A stretch of 7,871 nt of DNA from an uncultured Pseudogracilibacillus sp. Its GTDB lineage: Bacteria > Bacillota > Bacilli > Bacillales > Amphibacillaceae. How positions within the stretch are numbered: the first letter of the stretch is position 1; each line of letters begins with the position of its first letter. Shown here in pieces: positions 1-4,416 of this stretch. The position numbers and the translations under genes were made by a program. The stretch is taken from positions 1-7,871 of the forward strand of contig CALGOZ010000109.1 in assembly GCA_937960785.1 (NCBI GenBank), written 5' to 3'. The notes under the pieces were generated by a model that was not told the DNA's origin, did not search any database, and saw only the letters and a list, made by a program, of their open reading frames with translations.

Positions 1-159
1 TGGACGCTTCTACTGAGTAAGTCTACGCAGAAAAGCAAGGCAACGTACACAGTGGAGGCCACTTGCGAGTAAGTTTAGCCACAAAAGCCTTTTAACATAC
101 ACAGTGGTGCGTCCTATCGAGTAAGTTTAAGTCCTGAACCGTTTTATCTTTCCCAGCAC
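1..159. repeat. Degenerate tandem repeat, period 52 bp
   Basis: GAGTAAGT occurs at 15-22, 67-74 and 119-126, exactly 52 bp apart. A second conserved block, TACACAGTGG, occurs at 46-55 and 98-107, also 52 bp apart, and its last three bases (TGG) open the window at 1-3. The array therefore probably continues to the left. Between the blocks is a half-conserved stretch (CACAAAAGCC-like) and a variable stretch of 11 bases. The third copy is decayed but still in register (TTTTA at 142-146 matches 90-94). Since 52 is not a multiple of three and each copy carries a TAA, the array is not coding. I do not recognise the family. Confidence 0.75.
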
Positions 160-232
160 GGAGAAGGAATAAAGCTTTTCCCAATGGAATAAGTATAAGA
201 AGATTTTCTATAAAGTCACAGAAAAATAATTA

Positions 233-247
233 CGATTAACTTAATCG
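233..247. repeat. Short perfect dyad, operator-like
   Basis: CGATTAA-C-TTAATCG is a perfect 7-bp inverted repeat around one central base. The spacing is too tight for an RNA hairpin but normal for a dimeric DNA-binding protein. It lies in AT-rich DNA with no convincing promoter, so its function is open. Confidence 0.4.
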
Positions 248-294
248 ATAAAATTAATAATCAATGCAGAAGCAAAGTTTTTTTAAAAAATAAG

Positions 295-335
295 GATGGG
301 CTAAGTTTCTATATAAGTAGATCACTTAGCCCATC
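295..335. terminator. Bidirectional intrinsic terminator after erpA/yutM
   Basis: A perfect 12-bp stem (295-306 with 324-335, GATGGGCTAAGT and its complement) closes a 17-nt loop. On the minus strand it is followed by a T-rich tail (CTTATTTTTT), which makes it the terminator of the Fe-S carrier gene ending 82 bases away. On the plus strand TGTTTTATTTG follows, so it may also stop rightward transcription. Confidence 0.85.
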
Positions 336-416
336 TGTTTTATTTGATTGGTTTTGGCCCAATCATAATCATCTTTTTTATTTATTTTATAACTTTCTAT
401 TTTATATACAAAATAA

Positions 417-776
417 TTAGCAATCCCCTGGAGTGCCGGCAACTTCCTTTGTTCTAAAAGATGAACCACAACCACAGGAAAAGATTGCGTTTGGATTTTT
501 AATTGAAAAACCGCCACCCATTAAATTTTGTTTAAAATCAATTTCACTATTTTCCACGATACCCAGGTCCGTTCGATTAATAACGACTGGAATACCGTTA
601 ATTTCATCGACGATATCGAGTTCCTCATTAATCTCATCATCGAACCCTAAGGAGTACGATAAGCCACTGCAACCCCCGCCTTTTACACCAAAGCGAAGTC
701 TAACATTTTCTGGATCCGGCTCATTCTGTAACATTTCCTTTATTCTGCGACTTGCTTGGTCGGTAATCTTAATCAT
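417..776 (-). CDS. erpA: A-type iron-sulfur carrier protein (HesB/IscA/ErpA family, YutM)
   Basis: This 119-residue cytosolic protein belongs to the A-type carriers, which accept a [2Fe-2S] or [4Fe-4S] cluster and pass it to apo-enzymes. The three family cysteines are present: Cys36 in KGGGCSGLSY, and Cys101 and Cys103 in the C-terminal FSCGCGSSF. Length matches the family (about 105-120 residues), so the gene is intact. An extra cysteine is the last residue (Cys119), in the tail AGTPGDC. The ATG start is fixed by GAGGAGGT eight bases upstream. It is divergent from the Nfu-type scaffold gene yutI, the second Fe-S factor here. A TGGTATACT extended -10 lies about 60 bases upstream, and a strong terminator follows at 295-335. 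It corresponds to B. subtilis yutM. Family assignment is secure; which client enzymes it serves is not visible. Confidence 0.95.
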   Translation of the reverse strand: MIKITDQASRRIKEMLQNEPDPENVRLRFGVKGGGCSGLSYSLGFDDEINEELDIVDEINGIPVVINRTDLGIVENSEIDFKQNLMGGGFSIKNPNAIFSCGCGSSFRTKEVAGTPGDC

Positions 777-837
777 CCCGATAACCTCCTCAAACTACTG
801 ATTTAATGATACATCGATTACAAAGGTAGTTACGTTA

Positions 838-846
838 AGTATACCA
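838..846 (-). promoter_or_regulatory. Promoter of erpA/yutM (extended -10)
   Basis: On the minus strand TGGTATACT matches the extended -10 consensus TGnTATAAT with one mismatch in the hexamer. No good -35 is visible (TTATGA at 15-bp spacing is the best), which is typical of extended -10 promoters. The predicted leader is about 55 bases. Confidence 0.5.
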
Positions 847-923
847 TATTTCAAAAGTTCATAAAATATGTTGCTCCATTCACATAATGAAGAAAAAGAT
901 TCTCACTTGATAATCATCCTCAA

Positions 924-952
924 TTAACTATTTTATAAAAATCTGTTATAAT
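924..952 (+). promoter_or_regulatory. Promoter of yutI
   Basis: TTAACT (924-929) and TATAAT (947-952) are separated by 17 bp, with TGT directly before the -10 giving an extended -10 (TGTTATAAT). The predicted start near 959 leaves a leader of about 108 bases, long for a 77-residue protein. The leader contains an imperfect direct repeat (971-992 and 1031-1056). Confidence 0.7.
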
Positions 953-1050
953 AATAAATGTACAAAGTAGACGATACTTATAATAAATAGGATACCTTTT
1001 AATAACAAAATAGTAATTGTAAAAAACACTACGATAGTTTTATGAATAAA

Positions 1051-1057
1051 AAAGGAG
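1051..1057 (+). promoter_or_regulatory. Ribosome-binding site deciding the yutI start
   Basis: AAAGGAG ends nine bases before the ATG at 1067. The in-frame TTG at 1058 directly abuts this site and cannot be the start, so the shorter 77-residue product is correct. Confidence 0.85.
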
Positions 1058-1066
1058 TTGACGGAA

Positions 1067-1300
1067 ATGGCAGATGTAAAGGAACAAGTCCAAGAAGTAT
1101 TAAATAAGTTACGTCCTTACTTACTTCGTGACGGTGGCGATGTGCAGCTAATCGACGTTGATGAAGATGGTGTCGTCCAATTACGTCTTATGGGTGCTTG
1201 CGGAAACTGCCCAAGTTCAGCGATTACACTAAAAGCTGGAATCGAACGGGCACTCACTACAGAAGTACCAGGTATTAAAGAAATTGAGCAAGTTTTCTAA
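1067..1300 (+). CDS. yutI: NifU C-terminal-like (Nfu) Fe-S scaffold, YutI
   Basis: A 77-residue cytosolic protein consisting only of the Nfu domain. It holds a labile [4Fe-4S] cluster across a homodimer and delivers it to target enzymes. The signatures are RPYLLRDGGDVQL (residues 16-28) and the cluster-binding MGACGNCPSS with Cys45 and Cys48 in C-X2-C spacing. Length equals that of stand-alone Bacillus Nfu proteins, so the gene is complete. The start is ATG 1067, not the in-frame TTG at 1058, because AAAGGAG abuts the TTG. It is divergent from the A-type carrier gene, and the two probably act in the same maturation route after the SUF machinery, which is not in this window. It ends just before a terminator shared with the convergent dehydrogenase. 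Assignment is secure. Confidence 0.95.
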   Translation: MADVKEQVQEVLNKLRPYLLRDGGDVQLIDVDEDGVVQLRLMGACGNCPSSAITLKAGIERALTTEVPGIKEIEQVF

Positions 1301-1324
1301 TATGTTAATTACACAACTTTTTTT

Positions 1325-1358
1325 AAAAAATCGGCCCACTTTTGTAGGCCGATTTTTT
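1325..1358. terminator. Shared bidirectional terminator of yutI and the dehydrogenase
   Basis: AAAAAATCGGCC (1325-1336) pairs perfectly with GGCCGATTTTTT (1347-1358) around a 10-nt loop. The run of T at the end of either strand's stem allows termination both ways. It lies 24 bases after the yutI stop. On the other strand the dehydrogenase stop codon (1360-1362) is one base from the stem. Confidence 0.9.
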
Positions 1359-1359
1359 A

Positions 1360-2331
1360 TTATTCTTTTTTCGTCACTGGAGTTAATGGACCGTCGCCAT
1401 AAAAGTAAGCTTTTAAATTATCTAAACATAAGGTTAACATTTTCTCCCGGGTTTCTCTCGTTGCAGAACCGATATGAGGCGTTAATACGACATTGGGTAA
1501 AGCAGTAAGTGGATGTGTCGAATCGATTGGTTCCTTTTCAAATACATCTAGGCCTGCAGCACGAATCGTTCCATTACGTAAAGCTTCATAAAGGGCCACT
1601 TCATCTACGACACCGCCCCGTGATACGTTTATAAAAATTCCATCCCGTTTCATTTGTGAAAAAGCTTCTTTATTAAAAAACTTCTTGGTTTCTTTAGAAA
1701 GAGGTAACAAAGACACGACAAAATCCGATTCCTCAAGGAGTGTCGAAAGCGAAACGTATTTTGCTCCTAGTTCTGTTTCGGCTCGTTTGTTGCTTGTACG
1801 GTTATGGTATAATACGTCCATATCAAAACCTTTTGCCCGTCGTGCTACAGCGGTACCAATTCTCCCCATACCGACAATCCCAATCGTTTTATTAAAAATA
1901 TCTGTCCCAGCTAATTCAAAGGGTGACCAATCACCCCAACGATTGTTGTAAATAAATTGGGAAGCTTCGACAAGACGGCGAGCCGTTGCCATTAATAACG
2001 CAAAAGTTAAGTCTGCGGTCGTTTCCGTTAAGACATCCGGCGTATTTGTAATAGTTATCCCGAATTTTTCCGCAGTTAATATATCGATATTATCATAACC
2101 TACTGCCATATTCGCGATAATTTTTAAATGACTTGCATGGGATAAAAAGTCATAATCGATTTCCTCTGTTAATAAACATAAGATACCGTCAACATTTTTA
2201 GCTTCTTCATACAATACATCTTTCGGTACTGGTTCTTCTTCTTTTTGCCACATTCGAAATTTAAATTTGTTTTTATAAGGTTCTAATAAATAATTAGGAA
2301 TTTTCCGGGTAATATAAATAGATGGTCTCAT
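1360..2331 (-). CDS. D-2-hydroxyacid dehydrogenase, glyoxylate/hydroxypyruvate reductase type
   Basis: A complete 323-residue cytosolic enzyme of the D-isomer-specific 2-hydroxyacid dehydrogenase family, which reduces 2-oxoacids such as glyoxylate, hydroxypyruvate or 2-ketogluconate. The Rossmann dinucleotide loop is GIVGMGRIG (151-159). The catalytic triad is Arg238 (NVSRGG), Glu267 (DVFEKEP) and His286 (TPHIGSA), in the spacing of glyoxylate reductases. The strand after the Rossmann loop ends in YHNRTS (175-180) with Arg178 in place of the NAD-type aspartate, suggesting NADPH preference. The ATG at 2329-2331 follows an imperfect GGAAAGGTAGG site. The gene diverges from yutG (109 bases) and shares a terminator with yutI. 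B. subtilis YvcT is a comparable paralogue from memory. The exact substrate cannot be told from sequence, and I see no functional link to the neighbouring Fe-S genes. Confidence 0.9.
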   Translation of the reverse strand: MRPSIYITRKIPNYLLEPYKNKFKFRMWQKEEEPVPKDVLYEEAKNVDGILCLLTEEIDYDFLSHASHLKIIANMAVGYDNIDILTAEKFGITITNTPDVLTETTADLTFALLMATARRLVEASQFIYNNRWGDWSPFELAGTDIFNKTIGIVGMGRIGTAVARRAKGFDMDVLYHNRTSNKRAETELGAKYVSLSTLLEESDFVVSLLPLSKETKKFFNKEAFSQMKRDGIFINVSRGGVVDEVALYEALRNGTIRAAGLDVFEKEPIDSTHPLTALPNVVLTPHIGSATRETREKMLTLCLDNLKAYFYGDGPLTPVTKKE

Positions 2332-2385
2332 TTCACTACCTACCTTTCCTACATTGTATAATCGTTTTTAACTATATATAATCCA

Positions 2386-2394
2386 TGCTACACT
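2386..2394 (+). promoter_or_regulatory. Candidate promoter of yutG (extended -10)
   Basis: TGCTACACT fits an extended -10 with two hexamer mismatches and leaves a leader of about 40 bases. The -35 is weak (TTTAAC at 16-bp spacing or TTAACT at 15). A better-looking TATAAT at 2414-2419 would start transcription inside the ribosome-binding site and has no -35, so I prefer the upstream site. The same 109-bp gap must also contain the dehydrogenase promoter on the other strand, where I see no clear match. Confidence 0.35.
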
Positions 2395-2440
2395 ATTATT
2401 ATGACTTTTGCTTTATAATTTTGAAAGTGAGGGTTAAGAA

Positions 2441-2965
2441 ATGGCAGAAAAACAAAGTGTATTAGAAAAAATTGCACGTAGTTGGCTCGCGGAACGCGGG
2501 GTTGATATAGAAGATATCGCGGAACTCGTCTACTATTTACAAGCAAAGTATTTCGATCAGTTAACGATGGAAGATTGTCGCTTTAATGTAGAACGAGTAT
2601 TAAAAAAACGTGAAGTACAACACGCTATATTAACAGGTATTCAATTAGATAAATTAGCCGAACAGAATAAGTTGGAATATCCGATTCAAGATATTATTTA
2701 TCGGGATGAAAAAATGTACGGAATCGACGAAGTCATCGCCCTTTCAATTGTAAACGTATATGGTTCGATTGGCTTTACGAGCTATGGGTTTATCGACAAA
2801 CAAAAACCAGGTATTTTAAAAAAGTTAAACAAGCACGAAGACGGCCAAGTACATACTTTCCTCGATGATATTGTCGGGGCAATTGCAGCAGCCGCTTCAA
2901 GTCGACTCGCCCATTCTTTTGCCGGAGACATACCTGAAGTAGAAATCGATGAAGATACGAAATAA
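2441..2965 (+). CDS. yutG: YutG, soluble phosphatidylglycerophosphatase A-related protein (LtrC-like)
   Basis: A 174-residue protein resembling B. subtilis YutG and Listeria LtrC, members of the PgpA superfamily. True PgpA removes phosphate from phosphatidylglycerophosphate at the membrane. This branch has no hydrophobic membrane segment, and its substrate is, to my knowledge, unproven. Visible landmarks are a helical N-terminal part (residues 8-37), the acidic motif YGIDE (93-97), and a C-terminal block HTFLDDIVGAIAAAASSRLAH (138-158, here split by key residues His138, Asp142, Asp143, Arg155, His158), the likely counterpart of the PgpA metal-binding DxxG region. The ATG start follows AGTGAGGG seven bases upstream. 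LtrC was named for low-temperature growth in Listeria, which hints at membrane homeostasis. Family call good, enzymatic role inferred. Confidence 0.85.
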   Translation: MAEKQSVLEKIARSWLAERGVDIEDIAELVYYLQAKYFDQLTMEDCRFNVERVLKKREVQHAILTGIQLDKLAEQNKLEYPIQDIIYRDEKMYGIDEVIALSIVNVYGSIGFTSYGFIDKQKPGILKKLNKHEDGQVHTFLDDIVGAIAAAASSRLAHSFAGDIPEVEIDEDTK

Positions 2966-2974
2966 ATCAAACGA

Positions 2975-3039
2975 ATAATCCGAATGTTTGTAATTAAAAA
3001 AGACTGTGCAAATCATCACAGTCTTTACAATCGGATTAT
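2975..3039. terminator. Terminator of the SufR-like gene inside a larger dyad
   Basis: The core stem is AAAGACTGTG (2999-3008) with CACAGTCTTT (3017-3026) and an 8-nt loop. On the minus strand it is followed by TTTTTT, a good terminator for the SufR-like gene whose stop is at 3036-3038. On the plus strand the T tail is short, so it serves yutG less well. Two further complementary pairs flank the core: ATAATCCGA (2975-2983) with TCGGATTAT (3031-3039), and TTGTAA (2988-2993) with TTACAA (3025-3030). Confidence 0.85.
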
Positions 3040-3701
3040 GATGTTCCTGTTTTTTCAATAACTTTACGTTCAGTAGATTCCTTGGAAATAACCCAGGAGC
3101 AATATTTTGCACCTTTTGTTAAATGACTCGTTATCGTTACTTCACTATTTGGAAAAAGATTTTGATACATCGTTTTTTCATTCGTACAGACTTGATGAAA
3201 TTCCGATGCTAAATTATAAATCGGGCAGTTGAAAATTTTCATCTCATAATCGCCATTAGGCAATTTTGAGTAATCGATCATATAACCTTTTTCTTCTTGG
3301 AGCTCGATCATCTTCTTCATACGCTCATCAAAATCTTCATCCGGTAATTGTTTAGCAAATTCCTGCTCTTCCTGTTGTTTTCGGTAACGGAGTAAGTTTT
3401 CAACTACTTCTGTACCTTCTAACGCTTCCAAGTCTTCTAACAATTTTACCGGTAATTCCGCATATTGATTCGGAAACGTATGGTGCCCTTTTTCTGTTAG
3501 AGAATATAGATGATACGGTCTGCCGACTTCTTGACGTTCCTGGCGTTTTTTAATAAATCCGTCCCATAGCAACGCTTGAACATGTTTACGAATCGCTATA
3601 TCACTAATCGTAAAGTAATCGGCAAGCTCCTTCATCGATACTTCTCCATCTTTCTTTAAGATGTACAAAATCTTTTCCTTTGTCGTCATGCGCTTATCCA
3701 T
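3036..3701 (-). CDS. SufR-like winged-helix transcriptional regulator (COG2345 type)
   Basis: A 221-residue DNA-binding protein. Residues 6-60 form a winged helix (MKELADYFTISDIAIRKHVQ, 23-42), followed by the wing signature VGRPYHLYSLTEKG (59-72). The C-terminal half carries three cysteines in C-X12-C-X28-C spacing: Cys159 (FNCPIYNLA), Cys172 (HQVC) and Cys201 (GAKYCSW). This architecture is that of SufR, which uses an Fe-S cluster to sense cluster status and represses suf-type genes. The start is ATG 3699-3701: GAGGAGGGG lies eight bases upstream, whereas the longer frame from 3740 would overlap yutE with no such site. It is 16 bases behind yutE in one operon and ends at a strong terminator. 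Two Fe-S assembly genes lie within 4 kb, supporting an Fe-S role. Without a cluster it could be another COG2345 regulator; family call good, SufR function inferred. Confidence 0.8.
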   Translation of the reverse strand: MDKRMTTKEKILYILKKDGEVSMKELADYFTISDIAIRKHVQALLWDGFIKKRQERQEVGRPYHLYSLTEKGHHTFPNQYAELPVKLLEDLEALEGTEVVENLLRYRKQQEEQEFAKQLPDEDFDERMKKMIELQEEKGYMIDYSKLPNGDYEMKIFNCPIYNLASEFHQVCTNEKTMYQNLFPNSEVTITSHLTKGAKYCSWVISKESTERKVIEKTGTS

Positions 3702-3709
3702 TATGATGT

Positions 3710-3718
3710 CCCCTCCTC
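3710..3718 (-). promoter_or_regulatory. Ribosome-binding site deciding the SufR-like start
   Basis: On the minus strand GAGGAGGGG lies eight bases before ATG 3701 and shares its first base with the yutE stop codon TAG (3720-3718). This gives tight translational linkage between the two genes and rules out the upstream ATG at 3740. Confidence 0.85.
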
Positions 3719-4161
3719 TACGGCTCGTTTGAAAATGCATTTGCGACGCCTAGCTCATTATCTAAGTACATACGAATATGTTTACTAAATTGTTTATATA
3801 TATGGATATGAGTGAAAATTACGTCCTTCAACTTATCATGATCTATTTTTAAGTACTTTTGTACGAGCATTTGACGTAAATCAATTAAATCTTTATAACT
3901 TTTTTCATCTTCGGAAGGTATTACTTTTTCATCAATTAATATATCGATAATATCATGATAACTACCTGGATCTCGCATAATGAAACCATCAATCATATGA
4001 TTCCCTACATCGAGTAGTGCTTCAATCATTATATGAATCGCTCGTTCTAGTGCTAACTTCTCAATAGACGTCGAAAAGTGTTTAGTCGTTTCGATTTGTT
4101 CTAATAATTGATCAATATGCGCAATTCGCATCTCAATGTCACTTCGATTTACAAAATACAC
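3718..4161 (-). CDS. yutE: YutE, DUF86 / HepT-like HEPN-fold protein
   Basis: A 147-residue, mostly helical cytosolic protein matching B. subtilis YutE and the DUF86/HepT family. HepT toxins are HEPN RNases with an R-X4-H-X-Y active site, neutralised by MNT nucleotidyltransferase partners. Here the motif reads RQMLVQKY: Arg96 and Tyr103 are kept but Gln101 replaces the histidine. The conserved core LLDVGNHMIDGFIMRDPGSY (49-68) fits the family. No MNT partner gene is adjacent. Translation starts at GTG 4161, supported by AGGAGGG eight bases upstream. The gene leads an operon with the SufR-like regulator, 16 bases apart. The missing histidine argues against classical RNase activity, so a structural or regulatory role is more likely. 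Family secure, function unknown. Confidence 0.88.
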   Translation of the reverse strand: MYFVNRSDIEMRIAHIDQLLEQIETTKHFSTSIEKLALERAIHIMIEALLDVGNHMIDGFIMRDPGSYHDIIDILIDEKVIPSEDEKSYKDLIDLRQMLVQKYLKIDHDKLKDVIFTHIHIYKQFSKHIRMYLDNELGVANAFSNEP

Positions 4162-4168
4162 GGGAAAT

Positions 4169-4175
4169 CCCTCCT
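4169..4175 (-). promoter_or_regulatory. Ribosome-binding site deciding the yutE GTG start
   Basis: AGGAGGG on the minus strand sits eight bases before GTG 4161. The first ATG in frame is ten codons further on and has no such site, so GTG is the start. Confidence 0.8.
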
Positions 4176-4183
4176 AGTTTTAT

Positions 4184-4213
4184 ATGATAGCATATTTCTT
4201 TGTGAATTGTTGA
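4184..4213 (-). promoter_or_regulatory. Promoter of the yutE / SufR-like operon
   Basis: On the minus strand TCAACA (4213-4208) and TATCAT (4189-4184) are 18 bp apart, with TGC before the -10 (extended -10 TGCTATCAT). Predicted start near 4177 gives a very short leader of about 16 bases. The -35 and spacer overlap the left half of an inverted repeat (4201-4244). Confidence 0.65.
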
Positions 4214-4244
4214 ATTTTGTCTACTTTTATCAACTCTATTCACA
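4201..4244. repeat. Split inverted repeat over the yutE promoter, candidate operator
   Basis: TGTGAAT-T-GTTGA (4201-4213) is mirrored by TCAAC-TCT-ATTCACA (4230-4244) with 16 bases between. Twelve of twelve paired bases in the two blocks match, though the inner spacers differ (1 versus 3). The half-sites are about 30 bp centre to centre, near three helical turns, so they face the same side of the DNA. The left half covers the -35 of the yutE / SufR-like operon, a position suited to a repressor. Which protein binds is unknown; the operon's own regulator is the obvious candidate. Confidence 0.55.
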
Positions 4245-4335
4245 CTATTGTCATATTTTTTACAAATTATGTTTAAAAAAGTTTTTCATATTCTCTTCTA
4301 GTAAAAAGGAACGAGCGAATAGCCGTTCGATAATC

Positions 4336-4349
4336 GGGAAGCGCTTTCT
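4336..4349. promoter_or_regulatory. cre-like site upstream of the amidase promoter
   Basis: GGGAAGCGCTTTCT matches the CcpA catabolite-response element pattern (TGnAAnCGnWWnCA) in its core AAGCGCTTTC and misses at the two outer positions. It lies just upstream of the amidase -35. The match is imperfect, so this is tentative. Confidence 0.3.
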
Positions 4350-4354
4350 TCCTA

Positions 4355-4384
4355 TATACATGTTTTACTAATAAATGCTATAAT
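4355..4384 (+). promoter_or_regulatory. Promoter of the amidase gene
   Basis: TATACA (4355-4360) and TATAAT (4379-4384) are 18 bp apart, with TGC before the -10 (extended -10 TGCTATAAT). Predicted start near 4391 leaves a leader of about 26 bases containing GAGGGGAAGG ahead of ATG 4417. Confidence 0.7.
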
Positions 4385-4416
4385 TAACTTACATACTTTT
4401 TGAGGGGAAGGATAGT

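Larger units (their letters stand above)
1..416. other. Gene-free stretch at left edge
   Basis: No open reading frame with a plausible start and ribosome-binding site is visible on either strand in these 416 bases. The stretch holds the 52-bp repeat array (1-159), an AT-rich segment with a short dyad at 233-247, a bidirectional terminator hairpin at 295-335, and the AT-rich 3' flank of the minus-strand Fe-S carrier gene. Any gene to the left must begin or end beyond the window edge. Confidence 0.7.

Noticed and set aside
1..159. CRISPR array at the left edge
   Set aside because: The repeated blocks are short and degrade from copy to copy, and there are no identical 25-40-base repeats with unique spacers. 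It is a decaying tandem repeat.
326..517. 63-codon minus-strand frame overlapping the 3' end of erpA/yutM
   Set aside because: It overlaps the certain gene in another frame, runs through the terminator hairpin and has no ribosome-binding site.
433..801. 122-codon plus-strand frame opposite erpA/yutM
   Set aside because: Antisense shadow of a secure gene, no start signals and Ser/Ile-rich composition typical of a shadow frame.
3702..3740. Longer start of the SufR-like gene (ATG 3740)
   Set aside because: It would overlap yutE, has no ribosome-binding site, and the added residues do not resemble the family; ATG 3701 follows GAGGAGGGG.
4201..4244. Fnr/Crp-type site made of TGTGA and TCACA
   Set aside because: The Fnr and Crp consensus has six bases between the two halves; here they are 34 bases apart.
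4108..4371. 87-codon plus-strand frame across the yutE start and promoter region
   Set aside because: No ribosome-binding site, low-complexity Phe/Tyr/Ser composition from AT-rich intergenic DNA, and it covers two good promoters.
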